In this document: positions 24,900 through 33,159 of the stretch, one piece after another
Layout: the number at the start of each line of letters is the position of its first letter
How positions within the stretch are numbered: the first letter of the stretch is position 1
From: Streptomyces fumigatiscleroticus
Lineage (GTDB): Bacteria > Actinomycetota > Actinomycetes > Streptomycetales > Streptomycetaceae
Assembly (NCBI RefSeq): GCF_014647975.1
Contig: NZ_BMQF01000021.1
Span: 1-64,000, forward strand
Length of the DNA stretch: 64,000 bases
Direction of reading: 5' to 3'
The notes under the pieces: generated by a model
The model's database searches: none
What the model was told of the DNA's origin: nothing
What the model saw: the letters and a program-made list of their open reading frames with translations, nothing else
Made by a program: the position numbers and the translations under genes

Positions 24900-26099
24900 T
24901 CAGTCCGTGCCGGGGGCGACGGACGAGGCGGCGATGCGGCGGCGTGCCGTCAGCAGCCGGTGAACGGCGTTCGTGAGGACGTTGTGCACGCTGAAGCCGG
25001 AGGTGCCCGGGTCGTCCGGGTCGAGGATGTCCCGTTCGCCGGGCTGGGCGAGGATGTCTCGGCGGGTCGGCCCGGCCTCCGGCGGGAAGGCCTCCGGCAG
25101 CGCCTTCCTGGTGATGCCCAAGTGCACCATGCGGAAGTCCGTGAACCTGTCGATCACCGCGAGCAGGGCGGTGACGGCGCGGTGGTCGAGCTTCAGCCGC
25201 CCGCCGAGGACCGCCTGCACCACGTTGTCGCCCTTCTCGGACCGTTCGCGCCACTCGGTGACGAGGGGCCGGGACCAGGTCGGGAAGTAGGGCAGGGACT
25301 GGTCGAGGTAGACGCCGTACTGCGTGGTCGGCGGCAGCAGCACCAGCTCCAGCAGTTGCACGCTGGGCATGAAGGCGCCGCTCGCCCCGCGGGGGCCGCC
25401 GGGATATCCCATGTGGTAGGGGCGGAACGCGTGGAACGCCTCGGTGGGGAGCCTGCCGTACTGGGCCATGTACGTCCGGAAGTCGTCCAGGCCGCGGAGC
25501 GCCTCGTCGAGGGAGGCGGCCGTGTCCACGGCGTCCGGCTCCAGTACCAGCGAGCGCAGTCGGTCGAAGGCGGTCCACACGGACGGCTCCGCCAGACGGT
25601 GTCCGAGGTAGAAGTCGCGTTCGAGCAGGCCGAGTTCTCCTTCGGAGAAGACACGTATCTCACCTGTCCGCTCCCACTCGGCGCAGTTGACGTCGATGAG
25701 CAGTTCGTAGCTCATGTGCGGGTCCAGCGCGGGGAACCGGGCGCTCTGCGCCGCTATGGCGTCCAGCAGGGGGCGGGGGAACGCCGTCGGGCCGGCCGGT
25801 AAGTAGCCGTTCAGCATGAAGAGCAGGTCGAGCTGGAGCAGGGACGCCGAGGACGAGTCGCCGGCCGGGAGAGTGTCGTCACCCAGGCCGCGCAGGACGC
25901 GGCACTGCTTCACCGCCAGTTGCTCATATGTGCTCCGGCCGTGGGCGACGGCGGTGAGGTCGGCGGGCAACTGGTCGAGCACGTAGGGCGCGAGCGGTGA
26001 GCCCGACGAGGATCGCCTGGATCGCGTCGGAAGGTGGGACGGATCGTGCGGCGGGTTCTCCGGCCGGGTCGGACGGGAGAAGAGGTCTGCCTTGTCCAC
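24900..26099 (-). CDS. PrnB/indoleamine-dioxygenase-like haem protein
   Basis: A 399-aa protein that fits the haem-dependent aromatic oxygenase superfamily (TDO, IDO, PrnB). A GGPRGASGAFMPSVQLLEL block resembles the IDO distal loop. DFRMVHLGITRK supplies the expected proximal His, and DPGTSGFSVHNVL matches the family's C-terminal GTGGS-type loop. PrnB rearranges chlorotryptophan in pyrrolnitrin synthesis; other members oxidise Trp or Tyr. GTG 26099 has GGAG 7 nt upstream and is preferred over GTG 26138. Pairing with an ATP-grasp gene suggests oxidation of an aromatic amino acid that is then ligated. Subfamily assignment is by eye. Confidence 0.68.
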   Translation of the reverse strand: MDKADLFSRPTRPENPPHDPSHLPTRSRRSSSGSPLAPYVLDQLPADLTAVAHGRSTYEQLAVKQCRVLRGLGDDTLPAGDSSSASLLQLDLLFMLNGYLPAGPTAFPRPLLDAIAAQSARFPALDPHMSYELLIDVNCAEWERTGEIRVFSEGELGLLERDFYLGHRLAEPSVWTAFDRLRSLVLEPDAVDTAASLDEALRGLDDFRTYMAQYGRLPTEAFHAFRPYHMGYPGGPRGASGAFMPSVQLLELVLLPPTTQYGVYLDQSLPYFPTWSRPLVTEWRERSEKGDNVVQAVLGGRLKLDHRAVTALLAVIDRFTDFRMVHLGITRKALPEAFPPEAGPTRRDILAQPGERDILDPDDPGTSGFSVHNVLTNAVHRLLTARRRIAASSVAPGTD

Positions 26100-26477
26100 T
26101 TTCGGTCTCCAGTACTCGGCAAGGTCGACGGCGCCCACGGCGCACGGCGACGCGCTTCGTGTCCAAGCCCCTGTCGGGTGAACGGAGACCGCCCGGACCG
26201 AGGTTCACACACGTTGCCCATCGGCCGCGTCCCGTCGTCGGTGACCTGCCGGGACACGGCGGGTGGCCTGTTGATCACCGCGGAGTCGGCTTCGGTGATA
26301 CGTGTGATGGGGCGTCGAGGAGTGCGCGGCACCCGTCGGAGGAGGCCCATGGCTCGCGTCACAAGAGCCGAGGTGTGAAGTCGGATGACACACCTCGGTT
26401 CTGTCCCTCGGAACAGTCCGCGGGTCAGGCGGCGAGCCGCAGCGGTGACGCGACACCGGTTCCCCTGCGTCGGCCGC
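26100..26477. other. Intergenic region without a recognised gene
   Basis: No frame here has convincing codon use on either strand, and no repeat or hairpin stands out. It separates the haem-protein operon from the prenyltransferase remnant and probably contains the operon's promoter near its left end. Confidence 0.4.
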
Positions 26478-26976
26478 TACGTCGACCCGGTACGGCTCCG
26501 CGCATCGGTGGTCCCGCGCGCCGGGCGGCCGGGGAAGAGCGGGCCGCGATTCCGCACGGGCGACGGGACCTCGGGAACGGCGAGCACGCCGTCCAGGGGC
26601 CGTGGGCCGCCCAAGCGGAGCCAGTTCTTGGTCAGTCCGCGCGCCGCGTCGACGTCGCACGACTGCTCCGGCGTGCCGTCGTACGGCCTGTTCCAGGCCG
26701 GGACCGGGTCGCCGAGCGGGTCGTCGGCCGCGACGGACCCCGCCTGCCGGGCCACCCGACGGTGTCCATGGGCCGGCAGGCGCAGAAGCGGTGGTCGAGG
26801 CCGTCACCCGGGCGGTCGGTGGCCCGCCACAGGACGGCGCCCCCGGCGAACGCCGGTCCGTACGCGTCCAGCACCGCGCGGGTTGCGGTTTCCGAGTGGG
26901 GCGCTCCGATCGCGTCCGCCGTGGCGCGGACGTCCTTCAGGAGCCGGGGCGCCGAGAACGATGTGCGCGTGCTCAC
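26478..26976 (-). pseudogene. ABBA-type aromatic prenyltransferase, frameshifted remnant
   Basis: From GTG 26976 the frame reads STRTSFSAPRLLKDVRATAD, GGAVLWRATDRPGDGLDHRF and RPMDTV. After a frame change it continues as WNRPYDGTPEQSCDVDAARG and TKNWLRLGGPRPLDGVLA. The AVLWRxTxRPGDxLxYRF and SCDxDAARGLxKxWxxLGG blocks are those of CloQ/NphB-like prenyltransferases. The frameshift near 26760 and loss of the normal C-terminus make it a pseudogene. An intact ancestor would have prenylated an aromatic substrate. Confidence 0.7.
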
Positions 26977-27696
26977 ATGTATGTCGACCGGGGTCCGTAT
27001 CGACGCGCGGAACGGCTCGTCAGCGTACGTACGGGGGTGCCCGTCCGCTCGTCCACGAGGTACAGGACGTACCACTCGGCCCGGTCCCGGTCCGACTCCC
27101 CCGTGTCGGCCACGTGCCCCGCGTGCTCCGCCGCCGGGACCGCCGCGGCCGTATACGGGAACTCGTGGTCCACACGGGCCTCGCGCGTACGGCGGCGGGG
27201 CAGCGCCGGGAGAACGCGGTGCCGGCCGGGCGCGGACAGGGGAGCGGCCGGTGAGCGCTCGTCCTGATCGGGGCGGGGCGCCGCCGCTCCGCCCTCGCGG
27301 CGGGCGCCGTCGGTAGGGCGGCCGGTCGGCTCGTCCTGGGCGAGGTGCTCGACGCCGGGTGTTTCCACCGGCCGGCTGCGGCCCCGCCACCGGGCCCCCG
27401 GCGTCCGGCTGGTTCGCCGCTGCCCGTGGTCGGGCCGCTGGGGTGTGTGGCGCTGGGCGGGCCGGGAACGGGTGGATCCTGCTCACGGGCGCGGTGTCCG
27501 CAGCGATGCCCGGGTGGGCCGCTTCGGGCGTCGCCCGCCCGGCCGGGCACGCCCTGGCCGCGGGCGCGCGCTCCCGTCGTCCACGGACCACCGTCCGGAC
27601 GTCGCCGCCGCGGGGCGGTACGGGCGTACCGCAGTGGTTCCGGGAACGCGGACGGGGCCGAGGGTGTCGCGGGCGGGACCGGTGCCGCGGTGTCCG
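26977..27696. other. Long gap with possible decayed coding sequence
   Basis: Minus-strand 27000-27180 reads AEWYVLYLVDERTGTPVRTL with coding-like third positions, but no start, stop or family can be assigned. The remainder (27180-27696) shows only GC-driven open frames. I see no RNA gene. Confidence 0.3.
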
Positions 27697-28104
27697 TCAC
27701 TCCGCCAGCTGCACCAGTGCGTCCCAGTCGACGCCGTCCAGTTCGGTGCCGCGGGGCACCATGGTCCAGGTGCCGGCGAGCCACTCGCCGACCGGCTCGG
27801 TGGGGATCTCGAAGAGCGCCGTGCGATCGCCTCCGCCCACCCGCAGGCAGAAGGAGGACCGCTCGCCGTTGTCGTCCAGCAGCGGCCAGATCACGACCTC
27901 GCCCTCGCCGGCCCGGGTGATCAGGCCGTCGGCCAGCAGCTGCCGGCAGAAGACCCACCGCACCGGCCGCTCGTCGTCGGTGTCGAGGGTCAGGGTGACG
28001 GCCAGCGGGTCACAGGTGTCGTAGGAGAACTCGCAGTTCAGCTCCAGGGAGAGTTCGGACGTCACCCAGCGGGTGATCTCCAGGGCGAGGTGGGACTTGT
28101 TCAT
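27697..28104 (-). CDS. SsgA-like sporulation/cell-division regulator (SALP)
   Basis: A 135-aa SsgA/SsgB-family protein: LELNCEFSYDTCDPLAVTL, RPVRWVFCRQLLADGL, GDVxIWP-type GEVVIWPLLDD, and a C-terminal VDWDALVQLAE. SALPs are found only in morphologically complex actinomycetes and control septum placement and cell-wall remodelling during sporulation, so this gene is the best taxonomic marker in the window. TAGGAGGCGACC precedes ATG 28104. Length is typical for the family. It has no obvious partner; a hypothetical gene lies 80 nt upstream in the same direction. Confidence 0.92.
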   Translation of the reverse strand: MNKSHLALEITRWVTSELSLELNCEFSYDTCDPLAVTLTLDTDDERPVRWVFCRQLLADGLITRAGEGEVVIWPLLDDNGERSSFCLRVGGGDRTALFEIPTEPVGEWLAGTWTMVPRGTELDGVDWDALVQLAE

Positions 28105-28184
28105 GGTCGCCTCCTAGGGATTCGGCCGGTCGACCGGCCTGGACACGTGGGTGGTCGATGTTCCGCCCCTGACCGGGGCCCGCC

Positions 28185-28604
28185 TCAGCCGACGGCGCGG
28201 AGGGTGCGAGGGTGCCGCCGGGCGGCGGCCGACGCTCCCAGTTCGCTCATGACCGCCTTCTCCCTCTCGTCCCCGGGACAGCCGGCCGACGTCGGCGGCT
28301 CCGCACTGATGGCCACCGGTGCGGTGACGACGTGGCTCACCGAGGGAGAGGTGACCGAGACGGCCATGGTCGGTCCCCGCAGCGGCCGGCCGCAGCCGGT
28401 CCACACACCGGGCGGGAACACGGAGTCGGCCCGCTGCGCGGCGAGCAGTTGCGGAACTCCCTGGAATGCCATGTGCACCCCCAGAGCGCCCCGGCCGGCA
28501 TGGCCGCCCGGAGTCAGGGCGCCTCCCGGGCCGGCGACCATCCGGACGCCGGGGCGGTCCAGGGGGTGACGGACCCCGTCCCGGCGGGTCAGCAGCTGTG
28601 CCAT
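28185..28604 (-). CDS. Hypothetical protein upstream of the SsgA-like gene
   Basis: A 139-aa frame with strong coding bias (most codons end in G or C, with no competing frame equally good). It begins MAQLLTRRDGVRHPL and ends ARRHPRTLRAVG. I do not recognise the family. It has no signal peptide or membrane segment; the middle is Thr/Ser/Val-rich (VSVTSPSVSHVVTAPVAIS). ATG 28604 has GGGGA upstream; a TTG 20 codons earlier is possible. Same orientation as the SsgA-like gene and 80 nt from it, so co-transcription is plausible. Confidence 0.45.
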   Translation of the reverse strand: MAQLLTRRDGVRHPLDRPGVRMVAGPGGALTPGGHAGRGALGVHMAFQGVPQLLAAQRADSVFPPGVWTGCGRPLRGPTMAVSVTSPSVSHVVTAPVAISAEPPTSAGCPGDEREKAVMSELGASAAARRHPRTLRAVG

Positions 28605-28843
28605 GTCCAGTCCCCGTTCGTCAGCCACATGTGTGCGGTACACCGCGACGTCTCCGTGCGACAAGTCTGGGACGGGACCGCGGCGGGGTCTGTCGTGTGT
28701 TCCCTCGGACCTCCTGGGGGTTCCCCCACGCTTTCGTAGGGCTCACCCCACGTCGGCGCGGGCGGTGACCGCCCGACGTGCGGCGCAGTCACCGGGCCGG
28801 TACGCGCAAGCACCGGCCGGACATGGGACACCGGGAGCACATA

Positions 28844-28861
28844 TGTGGGGTTGTCCCCACA
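28844..28861. promoter_or_regulatory. Perfect inverted repeat in a gene-free stretch
   Basis: TGTGGGG-TTGT-CCCCACA is a perfect 7-bp inverted repeat in the ~340-nt region (28605-28940) that holds no other recognisable feature. It could be an operator for the leftward hypothetical/SsgA-like unit or a small terminator for the receiver gene transcribed towards it. Confidence 0.4.
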
Positions 28862-28940
28862 GTGACAGTACGGTGTGCCCTCGCTGTGCCCGCGCGGGAC
28901 CGTGAGTGTCTCCGCCGCGCCCGGTGGCGGCGTCCGGCCG

Positions 28941-28980
28941 GCACCGGCGGGTGCCGGCGGGTGCCGGCGGGTGCCGGCGG
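28941..28980. repeat. Four 10-bp GTGCCGGCGG tandem repeats
   Basis: GCACCGGCGG is followed by three perfect GTGCCGGCGG units, ending 7 nt from the stop of the receiver gene. The units are GC-only apart from T, and may form structured RNA at the 3' end of that transcript. Confidence 0.85.
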
Positions 28981-28987
28981 TGCTGCG

Positions 28988-29350
28988 CTACGCGGGGGTG
29001 GCGAACAGCCCCCGCAGATCGGCGTCGAAGAGTCTGTCCTTGGCGACGAAGCACTCGATGCCCGCTCTGTGCAGCTCCTCCTGCGACCAGAACGACTTGT
29101 CGGTGGAGGTCAGCACGATCCGCGGCGGGTCGTCCTCCTCGGACAGCTGACGGGCCACGCTCAGACCGTCCAGGTCGGGCAGGTGCAGGTCGAGCAGCAG
29201 TCCGTGGGGGCGGTGTGCCCGCACCGTGGCCAGGGCCGAGGCGCCGTCCCGGGACTCCGCCACGACACGCAGGCCCCGAGCCGTCAGCAGCGTCGTGGCG
29301 ATGCGGCGGAACCCGGCGTCGTCGTCGACGACGACGATGTTGATGCACAT
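28988..29350 (-). CDS. Receiver-only response regulator
   Basis: A 120-aa stand-alone receiver domain: acidic pocket VVDDD (Asp9/10/11), phospho-acceptor Asp54 in LLLDLHLPDLDG, switch Thr81 or Thr83 in IVLTST, and Lys104 in FVAKD. There is no output domain, so it works as a phosphate shuttle or by protein-protein contact, like CheY/Spo0F-type proteins. ATG 29350 is used. No histidine kinase lies nearby. The stop is a few bases from a 10-bp tandem repeat array. Confidence 0.88.
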   Translation of the reverse strand: MCINIVVVDDDAGFRRIATTLLTARGLRVVAESRDGASALATVRAHRPHGLLLDLHLPDLDGLSVARQLSEEDDPPRIVLTSTDKSFWSQEELHRAGIECFVAKDRLFDADLRGLFATPA

Positions 29351-29564
29351 GTTCCCAGCATGCCGAACGGTCCGGCGGGCGGGCCATAGGGGGAGCCCTA
29401 CGGTTTGTGTATCACTCACGTACGGGGATGCCCGCACAGAGGCCCGCGGCCGGCCCCGCCGGGCGTGCGGACGGCCCCGGAGGGCCGGGCGGCGGCTTCT
29501 CGCGGCCGTTCCGCCCACGCGACGGCCCCCTTCACGCCGACTCGCTGACCGGCGGCGGGGCAGG

Positions 29565-30131
29565 TCAGGCATCCAGCAGACGCTCCGTCGCGCTCCGCAG
29601 CGTCCCGGCGATGTCCCCGCCCCGGTCCAGGTAGCCGCCGGCCATCGCACCGTCCCGCAGCACGGCCAACGTCCGTGCCAGACCCTCGGGGTCGGGATGG
29701 CCCGCTTCGTCGGCGACGTCCCGCAGGACACCCAGATACCACCGGCGGTGCTCGGCGACGTAGCGGCGGACCGGGTGTCCGGGGTCGGGGTGCTCGGCGG
29801 CGGCGTTGAGGAAACCGCAGCCCCGGAAACCCTCCCGTCGCACGCCGTCACCGGCCAGCGCCATGAGGGCGAGCAGGGCCGCCCGCCCCTGGTGGGCGGC
29901 GCGGACGGCCGCCACGTCGCGCCGTACCCGCGCGTCCCGCTGCCGCAGGTAGGCCAGGACCAGGCCCTCCTTGCCGGCGAAGTGGCGGTAGAAGGTGGCC
30001 CGGGTGACCCCGGCCTCGGTGACCAGCTGCTCCACTCCGACGGTGTGGATGCCGTGTGCGTAGAACAGCCGGGCCGCTGTATCCAGCAGCCGGTCCCGTG
30101 GATGCGTCTTCTGGGGGGCGCCCGATGTCAT
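29565..30131 (-). CDS. TetR-family transcriptional regulator
   Basis: A 188-aa TetR protein: HTH RDRLLDTAARLFYAHGIHTV to VTRATFYRHFAGKEGLVLAYL (residues 11-55), then an alpha-helical ligand domain with GFRGCGFLNAAAEHPDP. The closest relative in this window is the TetR at 49705, which shares TRATxYRHFAGKExLVLAYL and FRGCxFLNAxAExPDP. It likely represses itself and the cupin gene 56 nt upstream in the same direction, or an unlinked oxidoreductase. Confidence 0.9.
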   Translation of the reverse strand: MTSGAPQKTHPRDRLLDTAARLFYAHGIHTVGVEQLVTEAGVTRATFYRHFAGKEGLVLAYLRQRDARVRRDVAAVRAAHQGRAALLALMALAGDGVRREGFRGCGFLNAAAEHPDPGHPVRRYVAEHRRWYLGVLRDVADEAGHPDPEGLARTLAVLRDGAMAGGYLDRGGDIAGTLRSATERLLDA

Positions 30132-30187
30132 GGCAGCAGCGTACGAAAGGATTCCGGAGCCGGGGCGGGGCGGGCGATGGGCGCGGG

Positions 30188-30643
30188 CTAGTAGGTGGTC
30201 ACCAAGGGCTTCGTCTCGTCGACGACATACGTGGAGAGCATCATCGTCGTGACCTTGCCGACGTTGCGCGCGTTGTGGATCACGCCGTTCGGGATGAGAA
30301 ACGGGTCGCCCGTGCGCAGCCGGAGGGGCGGCCGGTCGTCGAACTCCATCAGGACGTCGCCTTCGATGATGTACCCGACCTCGATGCCGGGGTGGCTGTG
30401 CCGGCCGGACTCCTTGTGCCGGGGAATCCGCACCAGCGTCTGTACGGCCTCCCAGCCCTTGGCGGGTGAGGGATGCTCCTGGAGCAGGGTGCGGGTGACG
30501 CCCGCGGTCGGGTCGGAGTCGGCCGCGCCGGGAACACGGGACGGTTCCGCGACCGCGGGTGTGGACGGCAGGGCGGCGGCGCCGAGTGCGCCGGCCGCCG
30601 CGACGCCGCTGGTACGGAGGAGAGCGCGCCTGTCGATCATCAT
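30188..30643 (-). CDS. Exported cupin-domain protein
   Basis: A 151-aa protein with an N-terminal twin-arginine-like export signal (MMIDRRALLRTSGVAAAGAL, Ala-rich to ~residue 32). A single cupin barrel follows, with the metal motif HSHPGIEVGYIIEGDVLMEF (His/His/Glu) and GDPFLIPNGVIHNARN. AAGGA precedes the ATG. Small extracytoplasmic cupins bind a metal and may be dioxygenases or sugar/ligand binders; the substrate is unknown. It lies upstream of a TetR gene in the same orientation. Confidence 0.85.
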   Translation of the reverse strand: MMIDRRALLRTSGVAAAGALGAAALPSTPAVAEPSRVPGAADSDPTAGVTRTLLQEHPSPAKGWEAVQTLVRIPRHKESGRHSHPGIEVGYIIEGDVLMEFDDRPPLRLRTGDPFLIPNGVIHNARNVGKVTTMMLSTYVVDETKPLVTTY

Positions 30644-31620
30644 GGATTCCTTCCGCTGGGGAGAACACCCGTTCTTTCCACTGAGAAAAACACGTATCTC
30701 GCCGCACACACAAGGGTGAGTCTCGGCCACTCGGCCAAACTCACACATGTGAACACTTGTGCTCGACGAGGATGAACCCCGTGCCGGTCACCACCGTCGA
30801 GCCACGGGGAGACCCTCCATGCCATGTGCCGTCGGTCGGCACCCGGCGTGGAGAAGGGGACGGCTGCCCTCGGCGTACGAGGAGTGGCTGGTGACCGGCT
30901 TGTCGACGGCGAGCAGTTCGCTGCTGTGCTCAAGCGCACACATGTTGTACGCCCGGGGCGAGCCCCGCGCCGAGACGTCCGCTCCGGCGGCCCCGACGGG
31001 GATGGCCGTCTTCAGCCATGCGTCGCGGCGCTGCCTCGACGTCGTCGGTGGCAGGGCGTGTCCGGCACACACCTGTAGATCTGGCACTGCTCCGGTTCCG
31101 TCTGAGCGCCTGTCCAGGGATGGACCCGTTGTCGCACAGCACCACCGCCGGGGCGGTCGGGAAAGCCCTCACCAGCTGCTCTGTGAAGGAATGCCCATAG
31201 CTTTGTCAGCGCATCGCCAAGGCCGCGTCAAAGCCCACTCACACGCTCGACTTCTGAGAGGCACACCCACCCGGAAGGAGATTTCTGCGTTCCCGCTGTG
31301 AATCCGCTGTCGGTGCGGCCGTCGTGCATGGGGCGGATCGGCAGCAAACCGGCTCATGGAGCGTGCGGCCGGCCGCACATCGCCCTTCGACGCGTCCACG
31401 ACCCATCGTGATCAAAGCGTGACACACAACAGAGTGGTCGGATCGGCGGTGATGCGTCCCGGCGGGCCGGCGGGGCTCACCGGGGACAGGTGCCGGCCGC
31501 CGATACCGGCCACCGTGCCCGTGCCGCCGTCCGGGGTCTTACTGGACGCCCGGTTCTCCCCCGACGACCTTCGCGTAGGAGGTGTAGTTGCCGAAGGAGC
31601 AGAACGATGGCAGGCACCAT
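30644..31620. other. Long gene-poor region with palindromes
   Basis: I see no convincing gene. CACACATGTGAACAC (30742) and CACACATGTTGTACG (30937) are related palindromic sequences. GTGCGGCCGGCCGCAC (31363-31378) is a perfect 16-bp palindrome. A plus-strand frame near 31027 reads CLDVVGG, faintly like a ricin-type lectin repeat, but nothing around it supports a gene. Base composition dips around 31190-31310, suggesting remnant or promoter DNA. Confidence 0.4.
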
Positions 31621-31692
31621 CCCCCACTCCCACACCCGCCCCTGACGAATGCTGGCCGAGCGGGCGTGGGGGTGGGGGTGGGGGTGGCGGGG
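31621..31692. other. Imperfect hairpin with a G-quadruplex-type run
   Basis: CCCCCACTCCCACACCCGCC (31621) faces GGGCGTGGGGGTGGGGG (31662), so the strands can fold into a long imperfect stem. The right arm alone contains four G-runs (GGGGGTGGGGGTGGGGG then GGCGGGG, 31667-31692), a classical quadruplex pattern. It lies beyond the stop of the TetR gene at 31774 and may end that transcript. Confidence 0.55.
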
Positions 31693-31773
31693 CAAGGCCA
31701 TGCTGACCGGAAAAGCTGCCGTCGTGTCCGACGGGTTCCGCCGGCTCGTGGTGTCCCGGCCCGGGCGCGGATG

Positions 31774-32439
31774 TCAGGCCGAGCTCAGCAGTCCGGTGAC
31801 GATGATGTGCAGGGTACGGCCGAGCCGTTCGGCGAAGTCGACTCTGGTGTCGGCGAGTTCGGGGTGCCGCTGCGCCTGTGCGACCGCCTCCGAGGGATGG
31901 GCGAACGGCCAGAGACCGGCCGTGCAGACCACGGTCAGGGAGACCAGCTCCCGGGCGGCGGACGGGCTCAGCCCGGTCAGGTGCCGCCGCACGAGGTCCG
32001 CCAGCGCGCCCAGCAGCCTGACATGGGCGAGTTTGAAGTCACGTGCCGACTCGGCGGAGATGTTCCGCTCGAGTTCGGAGCCCAGCGCGCTGAACAGGTC
32101 GCACAGCAGGGGCCGGCGGGCCAGCGAACGTGCGAGGGCGTCCGTCACGGCGCCGGGCGAGGCGGTGCCGGCGGGCGCCAGCTCGGCGGGCAGGTCCTCG
32201 ATCCACTGCGCCAAGGAGCGGTTGAGCAACTCGAAGAAGACCGCTTCCCTGGTCTCGAAGTACCGCACGACGTTGGTCTTCGACAGCCCGACCCGCCGGC
32301 TCAGCTCCCGCAGGCTGATCTCGCCGACCGGCATCTCCGTCAGGAGCTGCGTCGCGGCGTCGAGGATGGCCCGCTTGCGGATCTCGCGCTGCTCGGCGCT
32401 GCGTGCGCGCTGGAAGTCCGTCGGCCGGTCGTCTGTCAT
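31774..32439 (-). CDS. TetR-family transcriptional regulator
   Basis: A 221-aa TetR regulator. The HTH spans KRAILDAATQLLTEMPVGEI to LSKTNVVRYFETREAVFFELL (residues 22-70), followed by a 150-residue helical ligand-binding domain. It sits immediately downstream of an SDR pseudogene on the same strand; TetR-SDR pairs are common, so the regulator has probably outlived its target. ATG 32439 is the only good start. Confidence 0.9.
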   Translation of the reverse strand: MTDDRPTDFQRARSAEQREIRKRAILDAATQLLTEMPVGEISLRELSRRVGLSKTNVVRYFETREAVFFELLNRSLAQWIEDLPAELAPAGTASPGAVTDALARSLARRPLLCDLFSALGSELERNISAESARDFKLAHVRLLGALADLVRRHLTGLSPSAARELVSLTVVCTAGLWPFAHPSEAVAQAQRHPELADTRVDFAERLGRTLHIIVTGLLSSA

Positions 32440-32496
32440 CGTCGCTTCCTCAGGGAACGTGCTCGCGGCCCGGGCCCGGCGCCGCCTGCGGCAACC

Positions 32497-33045
32497 TTAT
32501 GCCCCGCCGCCGGACGCCGGGCCGGACGCCGGGGGTCGTACGGACGCGGACTCGCTGACCTGGCGCCACTGGGCGTCCTGGGCGGCGGGGCGGTCGGCCG
32601 TCTGCGCCGCGACGGCGACGGCGTCCTTGCCGAGCAGCAGCCGCAGCGGGGGGTCGTCGGCCTCCACGACGTCCAGGAGGATGCGGGAGATGCGGTCGGG
32701 TCGCCGGGCTCCTTGCCGTCGGCTGCGCGGATGGCGGCGATGGCTCCGCCGACCACCCGCGCGTACGGCGCGCTGACGGCGGGGTGGCCCGGGCGACGTG
32801 GACGACGCCGAAGAGGCTGGCCTCGATCCGGTCGCGGAAGGCCTGCTCGGACATGTCCTCGACGGCGGCCATGTCGGCGTAGCCGGCGTTGTCGACGACC
32901 ACGTCCAGGCGGCCGAAGGCGTCCACGGCCGCCCGTACCGCGTTCCGGGCGGCGGCGGGGTCGGTGACGTCCAGGGTGACCAGCCGCACCCGGTCGCCGT
33001 ACTTCTCGGTGAAGTCGTTCGGTGTGCTCCATACCGACCCGGGCG
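32497..33045 (-). pseudogene. SDR oxidoreductase pseudogene
   Basis: The frame EKYGDRVRLVTLDVTDPAAA, FGRLDVVVDNAGYADMAAVE and RIEASLFGVVHVARA is the middle of a DltE-like SDR. After a frameshift near 32760 another frame gives DDPPLRLLLGKDAV, then QDAQWRQVSES and a stop at 32497. The N-terminal Rossmann glycine motif is absent, replaced by unrelated sequence, and the catalytic YxxxK region is lost at the shift. The gene is dead. Confidence 0.75.
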
Positions 33046-33159
33046 CCGATCGAGACGCTGTCGAGACGTCCTGGCGTACGGCTTCGGCGGCGGCGCCGTT
33101 CGGACCGGCCCTTGGCCGCGGTCGGGCGACCGGACAGCTGCGGTCGGGCGCCCCGTCGC

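Noticed and set aside
23614..25578. Reading the second-locus ATP-grasp enzyme as a 654-aa fusion with upstream sequence
   Set aside because: The extra N-terminal part is out-of-frame translation of the haem-protein gene; a strong ribosome site and the paralogue's length fix the start at 24879.
30990..31080. Possible ricin-type lectin fragment (CLDVVGG)
   Set aside because: Only seven residues resemble the repeat and no QxW motif or second repeat follows.
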